Shown: positions 7,612 through 15,526 of the stretch, in pieces
Layout: each line of letters starts with the position of its first letter
Numbering within the stretch: position 1 is the first letter of the stretch
DNA from: SZUA-287 sp036397975
Lineage (GTDB): Bacteria > Bacteroidota > Ignavibacteria > UBA10030 > UBA6906
NCBI GenBank assembly: GCA_036397975.1
Contig: DASWHW010000132.1
Span: forward strand, 1 to 37,957
Direction: 5' to 3'
Length of the DNA stretch: 37,957 nucleotides
Position numbers and translations under genes: made by a program
The notes under the pieces: model-generated
Told to the model about the DNA's origin: nothing
Seen by the model: the letters and a program-made list of their open reading frames with translations, nothing else
Database searches by the model: none

Positions 7612-8340
7612 TTAAGGCTTCCCTTTCCAGGTATTCAGCGTCATTACTCCATCCTTGAGGTGGCCAAATGTATTATGGGTGATCCAATCCCCCAGATTGA
7701 CATACGATCCCCCATTGAAGGTTTGAACGTTCGGTTGATGTCGATGACCCATAACGACGATATCGCATCCCTCACGGATCTTCTCCTCGGCAAACTTCAA
7801 CATTCCGCTCTCTTCCCCATAGTGCTTTGTTGTGGTATACGCACGGCTCGATCGGGAGGTTCCTTTTGCGATTCGAACGCCAATATCCGGGTGAAGCCAG
7901 CGGTACATCCACACGTTCAGTCTATTGCGGAGGATCGGTCTTACAATCCGGTATCCCAGATCGTTTTGGGCCAGCCCATCACCATGGTGAAGAAAGACGC
8001 GTTTTCTCTGAATCTTGATTTCAAAGGGGTCATGGTGGATGTGGATTCCCATTTCAGTGGAAAAGAAATCACCCATCCAACAATCATGATTCCCAATGAG
8101 GTAGTGTATTTCAATATTTCTGCCTCGAAATTCATCGAGCATTGCGAGGGTTCGATGGAATCCCTTTGGGATCACCGTCTTGTATTCGAACCAAAAATCG
8201 AAGAGATCTCCCACAATAAACAAATGGGATGTGTCCGCCATAATGGATTGAAGAAAAGAGAGGAGTCGATCTTCTTTTTTTCTCTCTTCATCCTTCGGAC
8301 CGAGTCCCAGGTGAACATCGGAAAAGAAATATGCAGACAA
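7612..8340 (-). CDS. lpxH: UDP-2,3-diacylglucosamine diphosphatase LpxH
   Basis: A 242-residue calcineurin-like metallophosphoesterase. Metal motifs are DVH (D8, H10), GDLFDFW 44-50, GNHD 83-86, HHGDG around 118-122 and GHRH 198-201. The family cleaves UDP-2,3-diacylglucosamine to lipid X and UMP at the inner face of the membrane, the fourth step of lipid A synthesis. GDLFDFW plus GNHD, rather than the E. coli GDLFE and GNRDF, is typical of the Bacteroidota-type enzyme. The start codon is TTG (8338-8340), with AGGAG 9 bases upstream, one base after the stop of the transporter gene. The lpxA/lpxC/lpxD genes in this window support the lipid A role, though a generic phosphoesterase cannot be fully excluded. 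Confidence 0.85.
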   Translation of the reverse strand: MSAYFFSDVHLGLGPKDEERKKEDRLLSFLQSIMADTSHLFIVGDLFDFWFEYKTVIPKGFHRTLAMLDEFRGRNIEIHYLIGNHDCWMGDFFSTEMGIHIHHDPFEIKIQRKRVFLHHGDGLAQNDLGYRIVRPILRNRLNVWMYRWLHPDIGVRIAKGTSRSSRAYTTTKHYGEESGMLKFAEEKIREGCDIVVMGHRHQPNVQTFNGGSYVNLGDWITHNTFGHLKDGVMTLNTWKGKP

Positions 8341-8341
8341 A

Positions 8342-9679
8342 CTACTCCGCTCCTGCTAGTGAAGTATGAGCCGTCGGATCTCCCGGAGTTACACCCTTAT
8401 GCGTCAGTCGTTGTTTCACGAATGGATCCTCCACATAAGAAAGCAGCCAAAGCCCGACAAAGAAGAAGAGACCAATGGTTGCCACCGCAAGTCGTTGGCT
8501 CCCGGTCATCCAGGAAAGAGCCCCAAACAAGAACGTACCAATGACTGCGGATGCCTTCCCACACAACCCGTCATAAAAACCAAAGAACTCTGCCTCCCGT
8601 TCCGGAGGCGTGAGCAACGCCATCAGGGTGCGGCTGGCCGATTGTGACCCGCCCATGCTTCCCCCCGCAACAACCCCGATGAAAAAAAATAACTCCTTGC
8701 TCGTAACGAAGTACGCACCGGTGACAACGGCGATCCAGCAGAGCAGCGTGATGACGATTGTCTTCTTCGGGCCGATGGCATCGGTGAGATATCCGAACAA
8801 CAAGGAGCCGATAATCGCCGATGCCTGGACGACTGCAAAGAGGATAAGAATTTCCTGCAATGAAAATTGCAGCGATTGTTGAGCGAAGATGGATGCAAAT
8901 GCGATCACCGTAAGAATGCCGTCATTGTAAATGAAGAATGCGAGAAGAAACCGGGCGATATTCTTGTAGCTTCGCAAATGCGCAATGGTATTCTTTACCC
9001 GTTGAAAGCCTGAACGAATGTACGAGGATGTGGTCGCCTGCTTGCTGCTTGAGTCCCTCAGGAACAAAAAGAGTGGAAGGGAGAACAAGAGGAACATCGC
9101 TGCCGCCAGAACAAAGCTGAGCCGTACGTTGAAGAGGTTGTCCTGTTCAAATCCCCCAGCGAAGAGGGGAATCGCAATCAACAGAGAAACGAGCGAACCG
9201 ACGTATCCCATGGCGAACCCATAACCAGAAATCTTCCCGAAGAAACGGGGCTCCGTCAACGAAGGTAGAAAGGCATTGTAGAATACAATTCCCCCTTCGA
9301 ATCCGACGTTCGCAATGATGAACAGCGTCATCCCGGTGAGAACCATCCCGGCTTCGACAAAGTAGAGGAGTCCTGTACACACGACGCTCACAATGGTGAA
9401 AAGAAAGAGGAAGCGTTTCCGGTTGTGGGCGAAGTCGCTTGCAGCACCGAGAACCGGGGCGATGATTGCGGTAAGGAACATGGAAATACTCACTGCCAGT
9501 CCCCAGAAAAAATCTCCTCGACCCGCACCACCAGCGACGATCTCTTTGAAGTAAAGTGTATAACCTACTGCAACAATAAGAACCGAGAACGAGGTGTTCG
9601 CAAAATCAAAAAGAGTCCAGACAAAAATCTGGCTGCGATTGGAGAGTGGGGCGGAGGGTGAGCTTGAGGGAGATGGCAT
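8342..9679 (-). CDS. UMF1-family (Atg22-like) MFS transporter
   Basis: A 445-residue polytopic membrane protein with about 12 hydrophobic helices. The opening SQIFVWTLFDFANTSFSVLI and the segment VLGAASDFAHNRKRFLFLF (loop 2-3, with the D..G/R-K-R pattern) match bacterial UMF1 MFS proteins related to yeast Atg22, a vacuolar amino-acid exporter. GSMGGSQSASRTLMALLTPP in the second half is also characteristic of this family. The substrate is unknown; amino-acid or small-metabolite efflux is possible. It ends one base before lpxH and begins 16 bases after nusB. The first ~12 residues are Ser/Pro-rich and cytoplasmic. No ribosome site is evident before the ATG. Confidence 0.85.
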   Translation of the reverse strand: MPSPSSSPSAPLSNRSQIFVWTLFDFANTSFSVLIVAVGYTLYFKEIVAGGAGRGDFFWGLAVSISMFLTAIIAPVLGAASDFAHNRKRFLFLFTIVSVVCTGLLYFVEAGMVLTGMTLFIIANVGFEGGIVFYNAFLPSLTEPRFFGKISGYGFAMGYVGSLVSLLIAIPLFAGGFEQDNLFNVRLSFVLAAAMFLLFSLPLFLFLRDSSSKQATTSSYIRSGFQRVKNTIAHLRSYKNIARFLLAFFIYNDGILTVIAFASIFAQQSLQFSLQEILILFAVVQASAIIGSLLFGYLTDAIGPKKTIVITLLCWIAVVTGAYFVTSKELFFFIGVVAGGSMGGSQSASRTLMALLTPPEREAEFFGFYDGLCGKASAVIGTFLFGALSWMTGSQRLAVATIGLFFFVGLWLLSYVEDPFVKQRLTHKGVTPGDPTAHTSLAGAE

Positions 9680-9695
9680 CCGTTCGGGTATGACG

Positions 9696-10205
9696 TTATT
9701 GCTTTGACTGTTTTTTGCTCGCTACGCTCACCTTGGCTTCGACGTGTTGTTCCTTCCCTTCATAGAGTCCGCGACCAAGCTTCGAAAGGGTTCCCGTAGA
9801 CTTAAGGTCTTCGAGCACGGCGTCGAGAATGCCGTTGACAAATTGGCCGCTCTTCTCCGTACTAAAGAGCTTTGCAATCTCTATCGCTTCGTTCATCGAG
9901 ACTTTCGGTGGAATATCCTGAAAATACATCAATTCACAAATTCCCATGCGGAGAATCAATCGATCGAGCAAAGCAATTCGGGAGAAGTCCCAGTTGGCGA
10001 CTTTTGATCGAATAATGTCGTCAATCTCCTTCGAGTGTTCAATCGATTTGACAACCAGTTGTTTGGCGAATTCGTATGCCCCCTTGTCATTTTTCAAACC
10101 GGGAAGAATATGCTCGACCACATGGGCAGCACCGTCTCCAGTAAGCTCATTGGCGTATAACGCTTGAACAACTTTTTCCCGGACTATTCTCCTGCGCACG
10201 GACAC
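9696..10205 (-). CDS. nusB: Transcription antitermination factor NusB
   Basis: A 169-residue protein with the full NusB fold. The N-terminal basic stretch MSVRRRIVREKVVQALYANEL binds boxA RNA with NusE (ribosomal protein S10). The core ends in the signature VSMNEAIEIAKLFSTEKSG followed by FVNGILDAVLEDL. It promotes antitermination of rRNA operons. The last ~25 residues are a Lys/Ser-rich tail beyond the usual end. The start is GTG (10203-10205), with AAGGAA 9 bases upstream. It lies 39 bases after leucine dehydrogenase in the same direction. Confidence 0.93.
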   Translation of the reverse strand: MSVRRRIVREKVVQALYANELTGDGAAHVVEHILPGLKNDKGAYEFAKQLVVKSIEHSKEIDDIIRSKVANWDFSRIALLDRLILRMGICELMYFQDIPPKVSMNEAIEIAKLFSTEKSGQFVNGILDAVLEDLKSTGTLSKLGRGLYEGKEQHVEAKVSVASKKQSKQ

Positions 10206-10244
10206 GGGCAGAGTTCCTTTGCAATTGGTGGATGTTGTCCCGAG

Positions 10245-11363
10245 TTACTTCTTCCCAAAGTCATTTTCGCCGAGTCTGCCGACGAATTGGGACTTTCCGG
10301 CGTAGATTGATTTTAATCTGCCAATGCTCGCGACCCGTTGTTCCGCGAGTTTATTTGAAGCTTCGTATGGTGGAATATTGTTCTGTTTGGAGATGGAGTA
10401 GATGCGCAGCATCGTGTCATAGATTCCCTCCGCCTGTTTCATTGCCCTCTCCTGTGAGTACCCTTCCAACTCATTGTATACATTGATCAGTCCCCCAGCG
10501 TTGATTGCATAGTCCGGCGCATACATGATGCCTTTCTCCATGAGAGCTTTTCCGTGTTTAGCCTCGTCCGCCAATTGATTGTTGGCTCCCCCCGCGATGA
10601 TCTTGAATTTGAATCGAGATATGGTATCATCGTTGACGATGGCTCCCAGCGCGCAAGGGCAAAATATGTCCGCATCGACATCATATATTTTTTCCGGTTC
10701 AACCACCTCCGCCTTAACACCTTCTGCGACCTTCTTCGCCTTATCTCCATAAATGTCGCTGATAACTATTTTTGCCCCTTCCTTCGCGACGTGTTTGCAG
10801 AGGTACTCTGCAACGTGTCCTGCACCCTGAACTGCGATTTTCTTGCCTCTCAGCGAGTCGCTCCCGGTAAGCTCTTTCATGCTTGCTTTCATTCCAACAT
10901 AAACACCAAATCCTGTGACTGGCGATGGATCGCCGCTTCCCCCGAGCGCTTTGTCGATACCGGTGACATACTTTGTTTCCATGCGGACGTATTCCATATC
11001 CCGCACTGCGGTGCCGACATCTTCTGCAGTAATATACCTTCCCGCTAGTCCTTCGACATAGCGGCCGAAGGCTCGGAATAACGCCTCCGTCTTATCCTTG
11101 TTCGGGTCTCCGATAATCACCGCTTTTCCACCACCAAGGTTCAAACCGGCAACTGATGCTTTGTATGTCATGCCGCGAGATAAGCGAAGGACATCCGTCA
11201 AGGCATCCTGGTTCGAGGTGTACGCCCACATGCGGGTCCCGCCAAGTGCGGGTCCAAGGGAAGTGTTGTGGATGGCAATGATTGCCCGCAATCCGGACTT
11301 CTGATCAGAGCAAAAAACTACTTGTTCGTGTTCGCGTTCTTCAATGAGGGTAAAGAGCTCCAT
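10245..11363 (-). CDS. ldh: Leucine dehydrogenase (Glu/Leu/Phe/Val dehydrogenase family)
   Basis: NAD-dependent oxidative deamination of branched-chain amino acids, reversible, in the cytoplasm. The 372-residue product has GPALGGTRMW, the substrate lysine in GMTYKAS (K68), and the catalytic lysine in LNLGGGKAVI (K80). The Rossmann motif is VQGAGHVAEYL, and GGANNQLAD occurs later. GxLxVYxE is represented by GGLINVYNE, typical of leucine rather than glutamate dehydrogenases, which are longer. I use the ATG at 11363, which has GGAAAG 5 bases upstream. An in-frame TTG four codons earlier has no better site. The start overlaps the 3' end of the ABC ATPase gene by 23 bases, implying translational coupling. 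Valine or phenylalanine dehydrogenase activity cannot be excluded. Confidence 0.9.
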   Translation of the reverse strand: MELFTLIEEREHEQVVFCSDQKSGLRAIIAIHNTSLGPALGGTRMWAYTSNQDALTDVLRLSRGMTYKASVAGLNLGGGKAVIIGDPNKDKTEALFRAFGRYVEGLAGRYITAEDVGTAVRDMEYVRMETKYVTGIDKALGGSGDPSPVTGFGVYVGMKASMKELTGSDSLRGKKIAVQGAGHVAEYLCKHVAKEGAKIVISDIYGDKAKKVAEGVKAEVVEPEKIYDVDADIFCPCALGAIVNDDTISRFKFKIIAGGANNQLADEAKHGKALMEKGIMYAPDYAINAGGLINVYNELEGYSQERAMKQAEGIYDTMLRIYSISKQNNIPPYEASNKLAEQRVASIGRLKSIYAGKSQFVGRLGENDFGKK

Positions 11364-12162
11364 GGTGCTTTCCAATTGTTTCCGAAGCTATGAGTGTGAT
11401 GCGCAGAGAATGAGATTGAGGATGTTCGTCGACAAGAACTTCCGTTTGGAAAACATCCTGAATATTGTCTGCCGTAAGAACCTGCTGCGGATTCCCGAGA
11501 GCGTACAGACCGCCGCATTGAAGCATCGCAATCCTGTCGCTAAACATCGCCGCCAGATTCAAATCGTGCGATACAGAAATGACCGTCAACCCCTCGCTCT
11601 CATTCAGACGTTTGAGAATTGTGAAAATCTCTACTTGATGTGCTATATCGAGGTGTGCGTTCGGTTCATCCAGCAAAAGAATCTTCGGCTGTTGTGCAAG
11701 GGCTCGGGCAATGAAAACCCGCTGTCGCTCGCCGCCGGATAGCGCAGTAATTGGTTTGTGTTCCAGGTGCCGAACGTCCGTCAAACTCATCATGGCAGAT
11801 GCAACTTCAAAGTCTTTCGCAGTTTCGAAGCCCAAGCCCTGCCGATAAGGAGATCGACCCATAAGGACAATTTCAAGTGCAGTAAAGGGAAACAGCATGG
11901 CTGCTTCTTGTGGAACAACACCGATCTTGAGGGCAATGTCGGAACGTGCGATTCGATTTATGTCAGTTCCATCAAGTAAGATCGTGCCTTCCTGGGGTCG
12001 AAGTATTCTGCTTGAACATTTGAGGAGGGTACTCTTTCCCGAACCATTCGGACCCACAACACTCAGAAACTCACCCGAGCGGATATCCAGATCGATATGG
12101 CGCAGTGTGGGAGTTTTCGCATCGTAGGAAAAGGATATATTCTGCAAAGAAAGGATGGGCAT
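11341..12162 (-). CDS. FecE/BtuD-type ABC transporter ATPase
   Basis: A 273-residue ATPase of metal-chelate or cobalamin importers. Walker A is GPNGSGKST (37-45), the Q-loop is VVPQ (82-85), the ABC signature is LSGGERQR (141-148), Walker B is ILLLDEP (161-167), and the switch histidine is in VISVSHDLNLAA. The VLMGRSPY segment after the Q-loop is typical of the iron-siderophore/B12 subfamily. It lies 91 bases downstream of the FecCD permease in the same direction and surely forms the importer with it. A periplasmic binding protein and a TonB-dependent receptor are missing from this window. The substrate (haem, siderophore or vitamin B12) cannot be told. Its 3' end overlaps leucine dehydrogenase. 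Confidence 0.93.
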   Translation of the reverse strand: MPILSLQNISFSYDAKTPTLRHIDLDIRSGEFLSVVGPNGSGKSTLLKCSSRILRPQEGTILLDGTDINRIARSDIALKIGVVPQEAAMLFPFTALEIVLMGRSPYRQGLGFETAKDFEVASAMMSLTDVRHLEHKPITALSGGERQRVFIARALAQQPKILLLDEPNAHLDIAHQVEIFTILKRLNESEGLTVISVSHDLNLAAMFSDRIAMLQCGGLYALGNPQQVLTADNIQDVFQTEVLVDEHPQSHSLRITLIASETIGKHHGALYPH

Positions 12163-12253
12163 GTCGAAGATCAGAAAAATCGATTTCGCGAACGGTTAAA
12201 GTGCAACAAGGCACCCCAATGTACGGAAAACACGTTTGGAAGGCAATAAACAC

Positions 12254-13267
12254 TCAGCCACGACGAAGCAAGTAGACGAACAACGGCGCGCCGATTGCTG
12301 CCGTGATAACACCCACGGGGATCTCTGTTGGAGCGATCACTGTCCGAGAAATAACGTCGGCCCAGAGAAGAAATATTCCTCCAAAAAGAAAAGAGGCAGG
12401 AAAGAGAAGGCGGTGGTCCGGGCCGAGAGAGAGTCGGCAGATGTGTGGAATAATCAGACCGACGAAACCGATCACGCCGCTCACCGAGACCACAACACCA
12501 GTCACCAGCGAACCCAACAAGTAGGAGAGGCGTCGTATCCGAGCAACGTCCACGCCGAGTTGTTCCGCTGTTTCATCGCCGGTTGCGATAAGGTTGAACT
12601 GCGGTGCCAGGAAGAAAAGAATTCCCGCCGACAACAGAACAACCGGAACAACGACTGCCACCTGACTGAGATTCGCGGTGCTCAGGTTCCCGAGCAGCCA
12701 GAGAAGAGTATACCGCATCTCCTGGTTGAAGAGAGCGGCGAAAAGAAGAATGATAGCGTTTACAAACGCACCGACCATGATGCCGGAGAGAAGCAACGCA
12801 GTTGAATCGAGACGTCCATGTCGGTGGGCGAGGCGATACACCAAAATGGTTACGATCAACGCTCCAAGAAACGAGGAAAGAGGCAACATGAGCAGCCCGC
12901 CGAAAGAGAGACCAATCGCTAACATTGCACCGACCGTCCCTCCACTCGATATGCCGAGAATGTATGGCTCAGCAAGTGGGTTTCGCAGGATTGCTTGAAA
13001 CGCAACCCCAGCGACTGATAACCCTCCTCCCACGATAATCGCAAGCAAAATGCGAGGCAAACGAATGTCGAGGACGATCGTCTTCGTTGAGGTTGACAAG
13101 TTGGCATCGCCAAAGAGTGCCCGGACTACATCGCTGAATGACACTGATACGCTCCCAACTGAAAGTGCGACTCCTGCGGTAAATCCAAGAGCCAGGACGA
13201 GTATCGTTGTGACTTTTGTGACTCGGATTCGGGTTAGTGGCTGTCGCGCGGAACGGGAGGAGGGCAT
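12254..13267 (-). CDS. FecCD/BtuC-type ABC permease
   Basis: A 337-residue permease with about ten membrane helices. Family marks are DIRLPRILLAIIVGGGLSVAG, then AFQAILRNPLAEPYILGISSG, and near the end SGVIGFVGLIIPHICRLSLGPDHR, the loop that couples to the ATPase, followed by ISRTVIAPTEIPVGVITA. It imports iron chelates or cobalamin together with the ATPase at 11341-12162. It begins four bases after the obg stop, so it is read on the same message as obg. No cobalamin riboswitch or Fur-like site is seen upstream, which leaves its regulation unexplained. Confidence 0.93.
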   Translation of the reverse strand: MPSSRSARQPLTRIRVTKVTTILVLALGFTAGVALSVGSVSVSFSDVVRALFGDANLSTSTKTIVLDIRLPRILLAIIVGGGLSVAGVAFQAILRNPLAEPYILGISSGGTVGAMLAIGLSFGGLLMLPLSSFLGALIVTILVYRLAHRHGRLDSTALLLSGIMVGAFVNAIILLFAALFNQEMRYTLLWLLGNLSTANLSQVAVVVPVVLLSAGILFFLAPQFNLIATGDETAEQLGVDVARIRRLSYLLGSLVTGVVVSVSGVIGFVGLIIPHICRLSLGPDHRLLFPASFLFGGIFLLWADVISRTVIAPTEIPVGVITAAIGAPLFVYLLRRG

Positions 13268-13271
13268 GGAG

Positions 13272-14345
13272 CTAATCCCATCGCCGTCGAAGGGGAGTCA
13301 CTTTTGTTTTTTTCCGACGTCGGGTTTTTGTTGATGAAGTAATGGAGAGAGTCTCTCTCTTTGTCGAGGCAACCTCTTTCCACATCCGCCCAACAAGATT
13401 CCGCAAGTTCGTGCGGGCGACGGCCGAAATTAGGAAAGCATCTGCACCAGGGAATTTGGTCTTGGCCAGAGAGCGCCTGACTGTTTCATCCACCGCGTCG
13501 ATTTTTGTAAGGGCAATGAGGCGTGGTTTTTTAAGAAGAGTAGGATCGAATAGTTTGAGCTCATTAAGCAGCACGCGGTAATCACCTTTCGGATTATCAG
13601 CGTTGGCATCTAGAAGGAAAACCAAAAAACGAGTTCGTTCGATATGCCTGAGAAACTGAATCCCGAGCCCTTTTCCCGCATGAGCCCCCTCGATCAAGCC
13701 GGGGATATCGGCGACAACGAAACTCTTGCCGAGATCGACTTGAACGATTCCTAAATTCGGGACCAGTGTGGTGAACGGATAATCGGCGATCTTGGGTTTC
13801 GCGGCAGAGATTGCGGCGATGAGCGTTGATTTCCCTGCGTTTGGAAAACCGACAAGGCCGACATCTGCGAGAAGCTTCAGTTCCAGAAGAACTTCACGTT
13901 CTTCGCCAGGAGTTCCCACTTCATATTCTCGCGGTGCCTGGTTCGTTGCCGATGCGAATGCGGCGTTTCCTCTTCCGCCGGTGCCACCATCAACGGCGAC
14001 AACCTCATCATGCTCGTTCACGAGATCGGCAATTAACTCTTCGGTTGCCGCATCTCTCACGATTGTCCCGACCGGCACTTCCAGGACCAAATCCGATCCA
14101 CTTTTTCCGGTTTTTCGTGAGCCCATTCCATGTTCACCGCGCGGTGACTTGTAGGACTTGTTGTAATGGAAGTCAAGGAGTGTATTGAGGTGGCGATTGG
14201 TGCGGAGAATGATGTTTCCGCCTCGTCCTCCGTCGCCGCCGTCCGGTCCACCTTTATTCACATGTTTTTCCCGTCGGAAGCTGACACACCCCGCTCCGCC
14301 ATCCCCTGCTTTTAATCGAATCATTGCGGTATCAACAAACTTCAT
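13272..14345 (-). CDS. obg: Obg/CgtA GTPase
   Basis: A 357-residue ribosome-associated GTPase of 50S assembly and stress control. The N-terminal glycine-rich Obg domain (1-~155) contains GGPDGGDGGRGGN. The G domain has Walker A GFPNAGKST (166-174), the switch region PFTT, DIPG (213-216), TKID and SAVA. The C-terminal OCT domain of longer homologues is absent and is replaced by a basic tail (TKTRRRKKTK near the end) that could contact rRNA. The ATG overlaps the TGA of the upstream 394-residue gene (ATGA), so translation is coupled. The FecCD permease follows after 4 bases. Confidence 0.95.
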   Translation of the reverse strand: MKFVDTAMIRLKAGDGGAGCVSFRREKHVNKGGPDGGDGGRGGNIILRTNRHLNTLLDFHYNKSYKSPRGEHGMGSRKTGKSGSDLVLEVPVGTIVRDAATEELIADLVNEHDEVVAVDGGTGGRGNAAFASATNQAPREYEVGTPGEEREVLLELKLLADVGLVGFPNAGKSTLIAAISAAKPKIADYPFTTLVPNLGIVQVDLGKSFVVADIPGLIEGAHAGKGLGIQFLRHIERTRFLVFLLDANADNPKGDYRVLLNELKLFDPTLLKKPRLIALTKIDAVDETVRRSLAKTKFPGADAFLISAVARTNLRNLVGRMWKEVASTKRETLSITSSTKTRRRKKTKVTPLRRRWD

Positions 14346-15526
14346 TGTGAGGTCTTCCTCGAAGTATAACGATTGTAGATCGTTTCGGTGAATTCCACAA
14401 CAGTTTGCGAAAAAGGATCGAGGCCATTCGTTTCATAAAACTCGTGAAGTTGAATGGAGGCTTCCTTCCACGTTCGTGTGCGGTTGAGTGACGCGATGAT
14501 ACCGTCGTAAAAGTGAGGGTCTTTCTTGAAAATAGTTTTGACAAATCGAGCGCGCTGTTCCTCACCAATAAGTGTATGAATGTCGGGGAACTGCTCCACT
14601 GCGGCGTTCATGAAGGGGTCGCGGGTAATTCGCGCCGCATCGTTCTCACTGATTTCTTCTCCTTCGAGAACATCATCAGCGGAAGGACCAGGGTCGGCGT
14701 CCGGCAATGTCTTATCCGCTGATGCCTTCATAGCTGATTGGTTGGTCTTGTGCGCGTTAGCGTCGTCGAGGTAGAGATCTTCAGCAATAGCTGCCAGTTC
14801 TTCCTGCGTGAGTTCCGTATTCTTTCGAATAGCGCAGATGCGTTCAACATATTCCTTGAGAATGTAAAGCTTCTTGTCGTCATAGAAGGCGAGAAGAGGC
14901 TCAATGGGAATGGACGCGCGGTTATCTCTCCGGGCAAGGAGATAGAACTGGAAAATCGGTTTCGCCAAAGTCGCAAGTTCTCTGGCGTTATGCTGCTTCA
15001 CAACCCGGTCATCAAGCTTTTCGAGAATGGCACTACAATCTTGCCGACGCAATTGCGAAATGCCTTCACGGGAGACATATGCCGAAAGAAGAGTGATCAA
15101 ATACTGGTAGTCCGAAAACCGATCTAAACGTATGAGAAGTTCTTCCGAGGAAATTGCGTCAGATTTCTTAAACAGAAAGTGAGTGAGCACGGAACGTGGA
15201 CGACAAACAAAGTTACCGACGAAATGTACTGCATCCGAAAGAGCGGACTGAAATTGATCGCGCGAGAATATGTACTCCAGGGCGAGCCCTTGAAATAGCG
15301 AACGGGTGACCTTATCGCCTCCACGTTCCATACCTTTCAAACGCTGGAAATGTCGAAGAGTTGCTGCCTCGTGCCAAAGTGCGTCTGCTGCTTCACCCTG
15401 CAGGTAGTTCTTGATGGACCGTGGAATATCCTTGGCAATGGCGTCCTTCAGGACAATTGCATCTTTTTCTGCAATCGTCCGCCCCTGCAAGGTTTTGATA
15501 ATTGCAGATAATTCTTTCTCGAGCAT
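14342..15526 (-). CDS. Conserved-looking protein of unknown function (394 aa), Obg neighbour
   Basis: I do not recognise a named family. The product is 394 residues, predicted mostly alpha-helical, soluble, with no signal peptide or membrane helix. An acidic, low-complexity linker (~265-305, rich in Asp, Glu, Ala and Ser, e.g. DADPGPSADDVLEGEEISE) separates an N-terminal helical region from a compact C-terminal domain (~310-390) with FPDIHTLIGEEQRARFVKTI and a WKEA-hexamer-like helix. The start ATG shares one base with the stop of the 1205-residue TPR gene (TGATG), and its own stop overlaps the obg start (ATGA). The three genes are therefore translated in strict coupling. A role linked to the TPR protein or to Obg is an inference only. 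Confidence 0.75.
   Translation of the reverse strand: MLEKELSAIIKTLQGRTIAEKDAIVLKDAIAKDIPRSIKNYLQGEAADALWHEAATLRHFQRLKGMERGGDKVTRSLFQGLALEYIFSRDQFQSALSDAVHFVGNFVCRPRSVLTHFLFKKSDAISSEELLIRLDRFSDYQYLITLLSAYVSREGISQLRRQDCSAILEKLDDRVVKQHNARELATLAKPIFQFYLLARRDNRASIPIEPLLAFYDDKKLYILKEYVERICAIRKNTELTQEELAAIAEDLYLDDANAHKTNQSAMKASADKTLPDADPGPSADDVLEGEEISENDAARITRDPFMNAAVEQFPDIHTLIGEEQRARFVKTIFKKDPHFYDGIIASLNRTRTWKEASIQLHEFYETNGLDPFSQTVVEFTETIYNRYTSRKTSQ

Noticed and set aside
7660..8544. 294-codon plus-strand frame
   Set aside because: It lies opposite lpxH and the UMF1 transporter, both with clear motifs. Its translation has no recognisable domain and no ribosome site.
12163..12253. Promoter or cobalamin riboswitch before the ABC ATPase
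   Set aside because: TTGCAC-17-TCGATT is too weak, and the 91-base gap is too short and lacks the B12-box for a riboswitch.
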